Source: Rhodopseudomonas sp. (GTDB lineage: Bacteria; Pseudomonadota; Alphaproteobacteria; Rhizobiales; Xanthobacteraceae). From it: DNA of 47,698 nucleotides. Position 1 is the first letter of the stretch; each line of letters begins with the position of its first letter. The notes under the pieces were generated by a model that was not told the DNA's origin, searched no databases, and worked only from the letters and a program-made list of their open reading frames with translations. Below, piece by piece: positions 8,571 through 20,425 of this stretch. The stretch is from the NCBI GenBank assembly GCA_016124795.1, contig WGNB01000026.1:1-47698 (forward strand), in the 5' to 3' direction. A program made the translations under genes and the position numbers.

Positions 8571-9170
8571 CTATTTGCGAGTCGTTATCTTACCGATTTT
8601 GGCCAGAATTTCACGCACCTGACCGCGGGCATGATCAAAACCCTGGGACGTATCCACCACGTAATCCGCGCGTGCCCGTTTTTCCGAATCCGGAACCTGC
8701 TTGGCCAAAATGACGGCAAATTTCTCCGCCGTCATGCCGGGACGTTCCATGACGCGCGCGCGCTGTACTTCAAGCGGAGCCGACACCACAACAACGGCAT
8801 CACACAACTTCGCACTATCGGTCTCGTACAGGAGTGGAATATCGAGCAAGGCAACCGGCGCATGAGCGCGCTGCACATGAGCGAGAAAACGCTCACGTTC
8901 CTGCGACACCAACGGATGCACCAGATGCTCCAAACGCCTTATCGCATCGGCGTTTCCAATCACGCGCTCACCGAGCTTGGCACGATCGACCTTGCCGTTC
9001 GCGGTCGTGCCCGGAAACGCTTTTTCGATCGTCGAGACCGCATCGCCCTCATAGAGCCGATGCACCACCGCGTCGGCATCATGCACCGGCACGCCTTCAT
9101 CGGCGAACATCTTCGCGGTAGCCGACTTACCCATGCCGATCGAACCGGTCAGCCCCAGGATAAATGTCAT
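8571..9170 (-). CDS. coaE: Dephospho-CoA kinase
   Basis: CoaE catalyses the last step of coenzyme A synthesis, phosphorylating the 3'-hydroxyl of dephospho-CoA with ATP. The 199-residue product carries the P-loop [11 protein letters not shown] at residues 6-16, the substrate region [23 protein letters not shown], and the [17 protein letters not shown] segment with its DIPLLYE motif. Length is normal. The stop precedes dnaQ by 56 bases. It starts 15 bases after the end of maf; many relatives carry aroE between these two genes, and it is absent here. Confidence 0.96.
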   Translation of the reverse strand: MTFILGLTGSIGMGKSATAKMFADEGVPVHDADAVVHRLYEGDAVSTIEKAFPGTTANGKVDRAKLGERVIGNADAIRRLEHLVHPLVSQERERFLAHVQRAHAPVALLDIPLLYETDSAKLCDAVVVVSAPLEVQRARVMERPGMTAEKFAVILAKQVPDSEKRARADYVVDTSQGFDHARGQVREILAKIGKITTRK

Positions 9171-9185
9171 GTCACCACACTCGTC

Positions 9186-9794
9186 CTAGCCATCGACAAA
9201 ACCTTTGCTGCGCAAGAATGCCAGTAACGGCAACAAAGGCAGACCGAGAATGGTAAAATAATCGCCCTCAACCTTTTCAAAAAGGTGAATTCCAATTCCT
9301 TCAAGTTGGTAACCGCCAACGCTGCTCAAGGCGACGTCACCGGCCATATCGAGATAATCCTCGAGAAAACGGTCGGAAAAATCACGCATCGTCAGCCGCG
9401 CCGTATCGACCAGCTCAAACAGCACTTCGCCGTCACGAACGAGCGCCAGAGCCGAATGCAATTCATGAGTCCGGCCACGCAGACTGCGCAATTGCGCCAC
9501 CGCCTCGGCCCGGTCTTTCGGCTTGTCGAAACGAAGTTCGCCGCGCGCCAAGGTTTGATCGGCGCCCAGCACCAGATGTCCGGGCTGCAGCGCGGCCACC
9601 GCATGTGCCTTGGCCCGCGCCAATAACCGCGCTGCGGCCACCGCACTCAACGAACCGGCCTCCGCCTCGACCGCGCGTTCATCAATATGAGCCGGCCGGA
9701 TTCCAAATCTCAAACCGGCGGCAGCCAGGACCTTGCCGCGAATATCGCTTTTCGAAGCCAGCAATAACGGTTGGGCGGCAATCCATAGGGGCAT
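9186..9794 (-). CDS. Maf/YhdE-type nucleotide pyrophosphatase
   Basis: The Maf family hydrolyses non-canonical or canonical nucleoside triphosphates to monophosphates (house-cleaning). The 202-residue protein has the N-terminal loop LLASKSDIRGKVL (the ASxSxxR motif), the catalytic region VLGADQTLARG, a FDKPKDRAEAV segment (Maf K-P motif) and LSSVGGYQLEGIGIHLFEKVEGDYFTI near the C-terminus, described here in two parts: LSSVGGYQLEG and EKVEGDYFTI. The QLEG tail corresponds to the YxxEG motif. Which Maf subfamily, and so which nucleotide, cannot be settled by eye. It is second in the leftward PPSR-maf-coaE-dnaQ run. Confidence 0.92.
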   Translation of the reverse strand: MPLWIAAQPLLLASKSDIRGKVLAAAGLRFGIRPAHIDERAVEAEAGSLSAVAAARLLARAKAHAVAALQPGHLVLGADQTLARGELRFDKPKDRAEAVAQLRSLRGRTHELHSALALVRDGEVLFELVDTARLTMRDFSDRFLEDYLDMAGDVALSSVGGYQLEGIGIHLFEKVEGDYFTILGLPLLPLLAFLRSKGFVDG

Positions 9795-9846
9795 GAAAGT
9801 CTGCTCTTTTATCCCAAAACGGTCGCGATTGGCAGCAAACCCCGGA

Positions 9847-10680
9847 TCAGATTACCGGAGCGCGCCGGCGTTCGCCCAAGAGCTTCATCACCGCCGCGGC
9901 TGTTTCCTCAATGGAACGTCGGGTAACATCAATCAATGGCCAATTATGCTTGGCGCACAAACGACGCGAATAAGCAATTTCCTCAGCCACGGCCGTTTTA
10001 TCGATGTATTGATCGTCATCGCGATGCGCGTTCAACCCAAGCAGGCGATTTTCGCGAATTTGTACGATCCGCTCCGGGCTGGCGTAAAGCCCGATCACCA
10101 GCGGACGCTTGAGCCTTTCAACTTCCGGCGGTACCGGGACCCCCGGCACCAGCGGATAATTTCCGGTCTTGATGCCACGGTTAGCAAGGTAAATCGATGT
10201 CGGCGTCTTTGACGTCCGCGACACCCCGATCAATACCACGTCGGCCTCTTCCAGACCAACGACATGCTGACCGTCGTCGTGCATCATGCTGAAATTCAGG
10301 GCATCGATCCGCTGGAAATATTCAGCATTCAGAACGTGCTGGGCGCCAGCTCGCTGCATCGTCTCGGCGCCGAGATAGGATTGAAAGACGCGTAAAATCG
10401 GCCCTAGGACCGACATGCAGGGAAGACCAAGTTCACGGCATTTGGTTTCCAGCGTCTCGATCAAGTCTTCTTCGAGCAGGGTATAAAGCACCAGACCCGG
10501 TGCTTCGGTAATCTCGGCAATGGCATGATCGAGCTGCTTTTTCGACCGCACCATCGGATATAAATGCTCAACCGGCGATACATTGGCGTATTGCGCCGCA
10601 GCCGCGCGTGCGACGGTAATCAGGGTTTCACCGGTCGCATCGGAAACCAGATGAAGATGAAAATAGCCGGTGTCTGACAT
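9847..10680 (-). CDS. PEP synthase / pyruvate phosphate dikinase regulatory protein (DUF299 kinase-phosphorylase)
   Basis: A bifunctional serine/threonine kinase and pyrophosphorylase that inactivates and reactivates PEP synthase or pyruvate phosphate dikinase by (de)phosphorylating the active-site neighbourhood. The 277-residue protein opens [13 protein letters not shown] and carries the P-loop-like [16 protein letters not shown] at about residue 152, then GYPL-like [12 protein letters not shown] and [17 protein letters not shown]. Length and motifs are normal. Whether the target is PpsA or PpdK cannot be told from this window. It is the first gene left of the probable origin, equivalent to the RP001-type gene beside Cori in Caulobacter. 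Confidence 0.94.
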   Translation of the reverse strand: MSDTGYFHLHLVSDATGETLITVARAAAAQYANVSPVEHLYPMVRSKKQLDHAIAEITEAPGLVLYTLLEEDLIETLETKCRELGLPCMSVLGPILRVFQSYLGAETMQRAGAQHVLNAEYFQRIDALNFSMMHDDGQHVVGLEEADVVLIGVSRTSKTPTSIYLANRGIKTGNYPLVPGVPVPPEVERLKRPLVIGLYASPERIVQIRENRLLGLNAHRDDDQYIDKTAVAEEIAYSRRLCAKHNWPLIDVTRRSIEETAAAVMKLLGERRRAPVI

Positions 10681-11032
10681 CTGTATAAGGACCGGAAGAC
10701 ATGTGGACAGACCGGGAGGAACCCCGATTTCAGGCCAGCATGTAAGCGGGCAGCCGAGGACAGGTCAATTTTTGTCCACATTGAAGCCAGCGCGACAGAA
10801 CAAAGGAACGCCAAGGACGGATCAGAACCGATTGTGGATAGCGTCCTGAGGACAAACCGGGATAACGTCGATTAACCTAGCAATCGGGGCCAATTCACGG
10901 TGGATACTTTGCAGACTGAAACCGGCGAATTCTGAACTTAACTTCGACAACCGGTGGACAGATTGTTGACCGCGAGTCATGAGTCCAATCGACAGCCTAA
11001 TAAACACTACAAAGAGAATTAAAAGAGTCTTT
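10681..11032. other. Probable chromosomal replication origin (oriC)
   Basis: The 352-base gap between the divergent PPSR gene and hemE, the same setting as the Caulobacter crescentus origin. Matches to the DnaA box TTATCCACA, read on either strand, are TGTGGACAG (10702-10710), TTGTCCACA (10772-10780, one mismatch), TGTGGATAG (10833-10841, one mismatch), GGTGGATAC (10899-10907) and GGTGGACAG (10953-10961). GANTC sites lie at 10974, 10981 and 11025. The right end (about 10990-11032) is AT-rich and could be the unwinding element. No gene fits in it. Functional proof is lacking; the claim rests on position and motifs. Confidence 0.75.
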
Positions 11033-12082
11033 ATGGAAGACCCTATCCAAGCGCCCTCCTTGGGGACAAAACCACTTATTCGTGCTCTTGAAGGTCATTC
11101 CCAGCCAACGCCACCGATCTGGTTGATGCGACAGGCCGGTCGATATTTGCCGGAATATCGCGCCGTTCGCGAAAAGGCCGGCGGATTTCTCGATCTTTGC
11201 TTTAATCCGGAGCTTGCAGCCGAAGTCACTTTGCAACCGATTCGACGGTTTGGCTTCGATGCCGCCATTCTATTCTCCGATATTCTGGTGATGCCGCTCG
11301 CGCTTGGGCGCAAGGTCGAGTTTCTGGTCGGCGAAGGTCCAAAACTGGAACCGATGGAAGACGCATCGGCATTGGCGTCAATGCATGAGCGGATCGACGC
11401 CACGGTATTTGCGCCAATTTATGAGACCGTCAGCCGGGTTAAATCACAGCTCGATCAGCAAACGACTTTAATCGGTTTTTGCGGTGCGCCGTGGACGGTT
11501 GCCACCTATATGGTCGCCGGTCATGGCACATCCGATCAGGCTCCAGCGCGATTGTTTGCTTATCGTGATCCGCAGAATTTCACCAAGATTATCGATCGTC
11601 TGGTGCAGGGATCTATCGATTATCTTGTCGGTCAATTGAAGGCCGGCGCCGACGTCGTGCAAATATTCGATACCTGGGCCGGTGTATTATCGCCGGAACA
11701 ATTCGATCGTTGGTGTATCGAGCCAACTCGGAAGATTGTCGATGGCGTGCGCGCGCAAATACCAGGCGCGAAGATTATTGGTTTTCCGCGTGGAGCCGGC
11801 GCGATGGCTTTGCCCTATGTCGAGATCACCGGTGTCGATGGCATTGGGCTTGACTGGATGTATCCGCGTAGTCTGGCGCAGGATATTCTACAATCGCGAG
11901 TAGCGGTGCAGGGCAATGTCGATCCCCTCGCGCTGCTCGCCGGTGGCGACGCTCTCGATCGTGAAGTCGATGATGTAATGACTTTGTCGGAGGGGCCCCT
12001 GATTTTCAATCTTGGCCACGGTATTTTACCGGCAACGCCTATCGCTCATGTGGAGCGCATGTTGAAACGGGTTCGTGGGTAA
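11033..12082 (+). CDS. hemE: Uroporphyrinogen decarboxylase
   Basis: HemE decarboxylates uroporphyrinogen III to coproporphyrinogen III in haem and chlorophyll synthesis. The 349-residue product carries the signature [11 protein letters not shown] near residue 30, a second signature [16 protein letters not shown], and the catalytic loop region [20 protein letters not shown] and GNVDPLALL also match. I chose ATG 11033 (MEDPIQAPS); an in-frame ATG at 10979 would start inside the origin region and add residues not typical of HemE. AAGAG precedes the start. hemJ follows after nine bases, so the two haem genes probably form an operon. Confidence 0.96.
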   Translation: MEDPIQAPSLGTKPLIRALEGHSQPTPPIWLMRQAGRYLPEYRAVREKAGGFLDLCFNPELAAEVTLQPIRRFGFDAAILFSDILVMPLALGRKVEFLVGEGPKLEPMEDASALASMHERIDATVFAPIYETVSRVKSQLDQQTTLIGFCGAPWTVATYMVAGHGTSDQAPARLFAYRDPQNFTKIIDRLVQGSIDYLVGQLKAGADVVQIFDTWAGVLSPEQFDRWCIEPTRKIVDGVRAQIPGAKIIGFPRGAGAMALPYVEITGVDGIGLDWMYPRSLAQDILQSRVAVQGNVDPLALLAGGDALDREVDDVMTLSEGPLIFNLGHGILPATPIAHVERMLKRVRG

Positions 12083-12091
12083 ACCGATCAC

Positions 12092-12517
12092 ATGACGTAT
12101 CTTTGGATCAAAGCCTTCCACATTATTGCCGTCATTTCCTGGATGGCGGGGATGCTTTATTTGCCGCGGTTGTTTGTTTATCACGCCGGCGTCGAGGCGG
12201 GATCGCAGCAGGCCAAGACGTTCGAGACGATGGAATATCGTTTGCTTACATACATCATGACGCCGGCCATGGCGATTGCCTGGATCCTCGGTATCGTTTT
12301 GATGTTGCAGGGCGGATTCCTCACCGCCGGCTGGCTCCATGCCAAGCTTTTAGCGGTTGTCGTCATGACGATCATGCATGGATTATTAAGTCACTGGGCG
12401 ACCGAATTCCGCCATGGTCGAAATGTCCATAATCAAAAATTCTTTCGTATAATCAATGAAATACCGACCATTCTCCTGATTTTTATCGTCATTATGGTGG
12501 TCGTGAAGCCGTTCTAG
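12092..12517 (+). CDS. hemJ: Protoporphyrinogen IX oxidase HemJ
   Basis: HemJ is a membrane protein that oxidises protoporphyrinogen IX to protoporphyrin IX, the penultimate step of haem synthesis, in bacteria lacking HemG/HemY. The 141-residue protein has four hydrophobic helices: about 6-28 (AFHIIAVISWMAGMLYL), 52-75, 82-103 and 120-140. The conserved His in KAFHIIAV, the RLFVYH motif and the Lys in WLHAKLL are all present. It is nine bases downstream of hemE, which supports the haem role. The length is normal. Confidence 0.93.
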   Translation: MTYLWIKAFHIIAVISWMAGMLYLPRLFVYHAGVEAGSQQAKTFETMEYRLLTYIMTPAMAIAWILGIVLMLQGGFLTAGWLHAKLLAVVVMTIMHGLLSHWATEFRHGRNVHNQKFFRIINEIPTILLIFIVIMVVVKPF

Positions 12518-12835
12518 TTGTCAGACTGGTGACACAATCCGAAAGTGGTCTTGCTGTCGCAGGCCGGGTTAGCCTCTTGCGCTAAACCGTACCGCGACTT
12601 ATGTTGGTTTCATCCCACCGAACGCAGGCGGATGCAGCCGCGTACAGGCGCCGAACCGTTCGGACCGGTCGCAGCATCGGGCCCCGGGACCTCTTCTCCA
12701 AGAAGTCAGTCCCAAACGCTCGTTTGAATAAAAACTCTAGTCAATCCGGACCTGCGATCCCTACCTCTCTCTTTTATCGGCTCTGGCTTCGTATTTTTCA
12801 AAAGCCGTGCCGGTACCCCACAGGACCAAACCCGC
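12518..12835 (+). promoter_or_regulatory. Intergenic region and probable long rho leader
   Basis: 318 bases without a credible coding region between hemJ and rho. rho genes are commonly autoregulated by attenuation in a long untranslated leader, so this stretch probably contains the promoter and leader. The open frames crossing it (for example 12545-12727 and 12601-12999) lack ribosome-binding sites and recognisable proteins. I see no clear -35/-10 pair, riboswitch or strong hairpin. Confidence 0.4.
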
Positions 12836-14101
<1,266 letters not shown>

Positions 14102-14129
14102 ACCGGCGTGTCCGCATCGTCGCATCGAA

Positions 14130-14161
14130 AAAACGCCCGCGTCATGCGGGCGTTTCTTTTT
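14130..14161 (+). terminator. Intrinsic terminator after rho
   Basis: Inverted repeat AACGCCCGC / GCGGGCGTT with the loop GTCAT, followed by TTCTTTTT. It begins about 30 bases after the rho stop. A stretch of A before the stem could make it weakly bidirectional for the convergent small gene at 14183. Confidence 0.9.
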
Positions 14162-14182
14162 GGCGGAACGTTCTGATTTTGT

Positions 14183-14449
14183 TTAGCGGCGGAAATTCCA
14201 GCCGTCGCCGAGCGTTCGATGATTGATTTCGCGTTCGAGGGCATCGGTCATCTTGCGGCCGTGGGTGGCGATATAGCGTTCGACATCCCGCTGCACTTGC
14301 CGGTGGCGACTTTCCGAGATGGACGCGACCAGACGTTGCAGCAGGCCGCGAAGCGTCAGGGCTTTGGGTTTGACGGCCGGCGTCGGTGCGATCCGGCGAT
14401 AAGACGCGGGCGATGACTGGAAGTCGGTTGATCGGGCGGCATAGGTCAT
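14183..14449 (-). CDS. Small basic protein of unknown function
   Basis: An 88-residue basic protein, divergent from the LysR gene and convergent with rho. Its core has helices LRGLLQRLVASISESRHRQV and RDVERYIATHGRKMTDALE, rich in Arg and Glu, with no membrane segment or cysteines. The C-terminus is GDGWNFRR. The ERYIATHGRKMTD region resembles short DUF1127-like or similar Hyphomicrobiales proteins, but I cannot name a family with confidence. The ATG at 14449 follows a purine-rich GAGGTGACC on the minus strand, a good ribosome-binding site. Confidence 0.55.
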   Translation of the reverse strand: MTYAARSTDFQSSPASYRRIAPTPAVKPKALTLRGLLQRLVASISESRHRQVQRDVERYIATHGRKMTDALEREINHRTLGDGWNFRR

Positions 14450-14571
14450 GGGTCACCTCGGGGTTGGGAGGTTCGCCGACTAATGAGCGAAACTCATCTA
14501 TGTCGCCAACATTCCTGTTTTAGTGTTTTTAGACAAAGGATAAAGTCTCAGGCGATAATTGAGGTAATCTC

Positions 14572-15528
14572 ATGCATAGTGCGATGCCCCCATTGTCGGC
14601 ATTGCGGGCTTTTGAGGCGGCGGCGCGTCATCTGAGCTTGACCAAGGCGGCGGTGGAATTGCACGTAACGGCGGGGGCCTTGAGTCACCAGATCCGTGGG
14701 CTGGAGGACCTGCTCGGCGTGAAGCTGTTCGAACGGCGGGTGCGGTCGATTGCCCTTACCACCGCCGGCAAGCAGCTTTATCCCGGTTTGCAGACCGGTT
14801 TTGGCCATATTCGTGACGCTGTCGCGAGTTTGAAGGCCGTGGGCGATCCCAATGTCCTGGTGCTCAGCACATCGCCCGGCCTGACCGCGAAGTGGCTGGC
14901 GCCGCGGCTTTACCGTTTCGGCGCCGATCATCCGTATGTCGACGTCCGGATTTCCTCGTCGCTGGCCAATGCCAATTTCACGACCGATGGTATCGATCTC
15001 GCCATCCGCAACATGGCGATTAGTCCGGCTCCTGACCTGTTATTGGAAACCGAGATTCTGGCCGAGATTTCATTCGTGCCGGTTTGCAGTCCGGGCCTGC
15101 TCGAAAAATTCGGGCCGGTGAATGATGCGCGCGATCTGGCCCGATTGCCGCTGATCCACGACGAAGTGTTGGTCGGCCGGGCCAAGGTTCCGACCTGGGC
15201 GGATTGGTTCGAGGCGGCCAAGGTCGATGGTGTCGATCTGCGACGCGGCCTGCGTTTCAACAGCGCCGATCATGCGCTCGATGCCGCCGGGGAGGGCGCC
15301 GGCGTTCTGTTATCGCACGATGTGTTGGCTTATGACGATCTGCGCACCGGGCGGCTTGTTATTCCGATTGATCTGGCTCTGCCATCCGGACGCGCGTTTC
15401 ATTTGGTGTGGGCGAAAGGCCGTCAGGCGAGTCAGGCCGCTGTTGATTTCCGCAGCTGGATCAAGCGGGAAATCGACGCTTTGGACTGGACGTTGATCAA
15501 GGGACGGAAGATGGGCGCGCGGCGATGA
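14572..15528 (+). CDS. LysR-family transcriptional regulator (GcvA-like)
   Basis: A 318-residue LysR-type regulator. The N-terminal winged helix-turn-helix (about 6-65) reads LSALRAFEAAARHLSLTKAA, then ELHVTAGALSHQIRGLEDLLG and LFERRVRSIALTTAG; the substrate-binding domain follows (about 95-300). LSLTKAAVELHVTAGALSHQI is typical of the GcvA subgroup. The effector cannot be inferred. It lies 134 bases upstream of the chemoreceptor-UrtA fusion on the same strand, but no operator or shared function is visible. Normal length, probably intact. Confidence 0.9.
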   Translation: MHSAMPPLSALRAFEAAARHLSLTKAAVELHVTAGALSHQIRGLEDLLGVKLFERRVRSIALTTAGKQLYPGLQTGFGHIRDAVASLKAVGDPNVLVLSTSPGLTAKWLAPRLYRFGADHPYVDVRISSSLANANFTTDGIDLAIRNMAISPAPDLLLETEILAEISFVPVCSPGLLEKFGPVNDARDLARLPLIHDEVLVGRAKVPTWADWFEAAKVDGVDLRRGLRFNSADHALDAAGEGAGVLLSHDVLAYDDLRTGRLVIPIDLALPSGRAFHLVWAKGRQASQAAVDFRSWIKREIDALDWTLIKGRKMGARR

Positions 15529-15662
15529 GCCGGGATTCGTCTGAGCCTAAATCTTGGGCGGAATTGCCTTTATTTATTGCGGGTTTTTCGCAATCGCGAA
15601 AGGATTTTGAAACCATATTCAGGCGACTTTGGCGGTAATATTTTCCCCAGTCTGAGTCTGAA

Positions 15663-17999
15663 ATGCCAACGTCAAACCGCCATCGTTTCCCGCGACCCGC
15701 GCTGTGGATTGCGGTGCCGGTGTTCTTTGTCGGCATGGCCGTCGTCGCCGTCGAGGCTATCGTGCCGTCGTTGCCGGTCGCGATAGTGATTAGCGCGTTG
15801 GGGGCCTTTGTTGTCGGATGTTTTGCCGAAAGCCGGCTGGCCGGGATTATCGCGTCGATCAGCGCGATCGCCGGTGGCGACCGCTACACCAGCCTGCCGG
15901 AGCTGGTCGGTGATGGTGCCATTCAGGATTTCACCAATACCGCCGGCAAGATCCGCACAGCGTTGCTGGAAGCCGATACCTTGGCGGTCGATCAGGGCCG
16001 GCGTGAAACCGAGGCGCGGTTGCACCATGCCGGTCAGCATTTCTTCACCGGCAGCTTCCGGCGGGCTGTCGACGATGTGGTCAGCACTTTTACCAGCGCC
16101 GGTGAGCGCATCCGCGGCACCGCTGCCGAACTGGCCCAAACCAATAAGCTGATGGCGCAGCAGGTGATGGCGTCTTCCGACGCCGCGGAGCAAGCGGCCG
16201 AGGATGTTGCCGATGTCGCTGCCGCTGCCCGCGACGTTCAGGCTTTGGCGATTGATTCCGGCCGTCAGGTCGACGAGGCGCGTGCCGCCACCACCCGCAC
16301 CGTCACCGAACTCGCTCGCGCCGACGAGACCATGCGCAATCTTGCCGAAGCCGCCGGGCGCATCGAGCAGGTCATCAAACTGATCCAGGCGATTGCCGGA
16401 CAGACGTCGCTGTTGGCTTTGAATGCTACTATTGAAGCCGCCCGCGCCGGCGAGTCCGGGCGCGGCTTCGCGGTGGTGGCCGCCGAGGTCAAGGAGTTGT
16501 CGCGCCGGACCGAGACGGCGACCCGGGAAATCAGCACTCAGGTTCACGGCATTCAGGATGCGGTCAAGGAAGCCGCCGAGGCGATCGTCGCGGTCGATCA
16601 AAGCGTCGCCGCGATGAGCCACGTCAACGAAAATGTGACCCGGTTGATGGAGCAGCAGGTTGCCAAGCTCGATCTGATCGGCACTGAAGCGCGCAAGGTT
16701 GCCGCCACCGTCAGTGAGGCGTTGCCAGGCATTCGTTCGGTCGTCTCCGATGTCGCCAATGCCGGCGACGCGGTGCTGACCACTGCCGACGACCTGATCG
16801 GCCGGGCGCAGTTGCTGACCTCGTCGGTCAATCGATATTTCGCCGATCTCGATCACGGCTCGATCAAGGTTGGCATCCTGCATTCGCTGTCGGGCACGCT
16901 GACCACAAGCGAGCGACCGTTGCAGCAGATGTTGGTCATGCTGATCGAGAAGCTCAACGAAGCCGGCGGCCTGCTCGGTCGTCCGGTCGAAGCCGCGATC
17001 ATGGACCCGCGTTCCGACACGGGCGCCTATGCCGCCAAGGCCGAAGCGTTGCTGCGCGATCATAAGGTGGCGGCGATATTCGGTTGCTGGACGTCCGCCT
17101 CGCGCAAGCAGGTGCTGCCGGTGCTGTCGAAATACGATGGCCTGCTGTTTTACCCGAGTCAGTACGAAGGCCAGGAGCAGTCGCCGCATGTTATCTATAC
17201 GGGCGCGACGCCGCGGCAGCAGGCGATCCCGGCGGTCGATTATTTGCTCGAGCAGGGCCGCCGCCGGTTTTTCCTGGTCGGCACCGATTACGTCTACCCG
17301 CGCACCACCAACGCCATTATTCGCAATTATCTTGGCGCGCGTGGCATCAGCGCCGACGCGGTTGACGAGCACTACACGCCGTTCGGTGAAAAAAGCTGGG
17401 GCGATATCGTTCATCGCATCCGTAAATTCGCCGGTCGCGACGGCGCGATCATCGCGACCTTGAGCGGCGACTCAAACGTGCATTTCTTCCGCGAGCGCGC
17501 CCGGCAGGGGCTCGACGCCAATATCCTGCCGGTGATGAGCCTGTCGATTGGCGAGGCTGAAATGCCGGCGCTGGCTGAGCGCAATCTGGTCGGTCACATG
17601 GTGGCGTGGAATTATCTGCAAAGCATCGACACGCCGGAGAACCACGCTTTCATTGCCGAGTGGCGACGTTTCACCGGCGACGAGAACGCGATTACCAACG
17701 ATCCGATGGAAGCGAGCTGGATTGGCTTTCACCTCTGGGTGCAAAGCGTCATGGCGGCCGGCACCACCGAGCCGCAGGCGGTGCGTCGCGCGTTGGCCGG
17801 CCGTTCGCTGCGCGCGCCGTCCGGTTTCGACGTTCGGCTCGATGCCGAGAACCAGCATCTCCACAAGCCGTCGGTGATCGGCCGTATGGACGCCAACAAC
17901 ATGATCTGGCCGGTCAAGATCAGCGACGGTCTGATTGCGCCGGAACCGTGGAGCAGCTGGCTGTCGAAAGACGGTCAGGCCTGGCGCAAGGCAGGCTAG
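15663..17999 (+). CDS. Chemoreceptor signalling domain fused to a C-terminal UrtA-like urea/amide-binding domain
   Basis: A 778-residue fusion. Two hydrophobic helices lie at about 13-33 ([20 protein letters not shown]) and 36-55 ([20 protein letters not shown]), with almost no loop between them. Residues about 120-385 are an MCP signalling coiled coil with the hairpin tip [20 protein letters not shown] (around 250-265) and [15 protein letters not shown]. From residue 401 a complete UrtA/AmiC-type domain begins: [13 protein letters not shown], then [56 protein letters not shown] and [12 protein letters not shown]. UrtA is normally the periplasmic urea-binding protein of an ABC transporter. 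With Arg-rich N-terminus inside, both MCP and UrtA-like parts should face the cytoplasm. No frameshift separates them. No che or urt genes are in the window. Confidence 0.9.
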   Translation: MPTSNRHRFPRPALWIAVPVFFVGMAVVAVEAIVPSLPVAIVISALGAFVVGCFAESRLAGIIASISAIAGGDRYTSLPELVGDGAIQDFTNTAGKIRTALLEADTLAVDQGRRETEARLHHAGQHFFTGSFRRAVDDVVSTFTSAGERIRGTAAELAQTNKLMAQQVMASSDAAEQAAEDVADVAAAARDVQALAIDSGRQVDEARAATTRTVTELARADETMRNLAEAAGRIEQVIKLIQAIAGQTSLLALNATIEAARAGESGRGFAVVAAEVKELSRRTETATREISTQVHGIQDAVKEAAEAIVAVDQSVAAMSHVNENVTRLMEQQVAKLDLIGTEARKVAATVSEALPGIRSVVSDVANAGDAVLTTADDLIGRAQLLTSSVNRYFADLDHGSIKVGILHSLSGTLTTSERPLQQMLVMLIEKLNEAGGLLGRPVEAAIMDPRSDTGAYAAKAEALLRDHKVAAIFGCWTSASRKQVLPVLSKYDGLLFYPSQYEGQEQSPHVIYTGATPRQQAIPAVDYLLEQGRRRFFLVGTDYVYPRTTNAIIRNYLGARGISADAVDEHYTPFGEKSWGDIVHRIRKFAGRDGAIIATLSGDSNVHFFRERARQGLDANILPVMSLSIGEAEMPALAERNLVGHMVAWNYLQSIDTPENHAFIAEWRRFTGDENAITNDPMEASWIGFHLWVQSVMAAGTTEPQAVRRALAGRSLRAPSGFDVRLDAENQHLHKPSVIGRMDANNMIWPVKISDGLIAPEPWSSWLSKDGQAWRKAG

Positions 18000-18002
18000 G
18001 AC

Positions 18003-18263
18003 TTAACTGGCGTCGATCGCTATGTCGTCCGACCGCATCGCCATATACGGGTCGGGCATGCAGACGGCGTCCTTGCCGACGACGTTTTCCTTGCATTCGG
18101 CCGCGCTGGTGTAACCGCAGCGGACAAGCGAGCCCGATTTGTCGTGGAAACCGCACCATGCTTCGGCGCCGGCGGGCGCAGCGGTGGCGGCCATGACGTG
18201 ATTGGCGCCAACCGCGCCGGCAGTTACGAGACCCAGCAGGACAACACAGGTTTTAAGTTGCAT
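18003..18263 (-). CDS. Small exported Cys-rich protein, DUF3551 family
   Basis: An 86-residue protein with a signal peptide (residues 1-26, CVVLLGLVTAGAVGANHVMA) and a short mature part with the DUF3551 pattern: AWCGFHDKSGSLVRCGYTSA, ECKENVVGKDAVCMPDPYM. Four cysteines in the mature part probably form two disulfides. The family is abundant in Bradyrhizobiaceae and has no known function. It ends four bases after the stop of the convergent chemoreceptor fusion and its start lies just downstream of yyaL on the same strand. Confidence 0.82.
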   Translation of the reverse strand: MQLKTCVVLLGLVTAGAVGANHVMAATAAPAGAEAWCGFHDKSGSLVRCGYTSAAECKENVVGKDAVCMPDPYMAMRSDDIAIDAS

Positions 18264-18332
18264 GGCGATGCTCCGATCGCCGCCCCTGGGGCCGGATTGA
18301 GCCGCGAAGTTGGGGCGAGATCAAGGCCCTCG

Positions 18333-20369
<2,037 letters not shown>

Positions 20370-20425
20370 CCCGGAAGCCTAGCCTGCTTCACCCGCGCCG
20401 TCATGCGGCGCGGGCGGGCGAAGCG

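Noticed and set aside
12545-12835. Leader-peptide-like frames before rho
   Set aside because: No ribosome-binding site and no conserved composition; better seen as untranslated leader.
15672-17414. Antisense open frame of 580 codons opposite the chemoreceptor fusion
   Set aside because: Frame-shadow of a GC-rich coding gene on the other strand; no recognisable domain and the forward gene is unmistakable.
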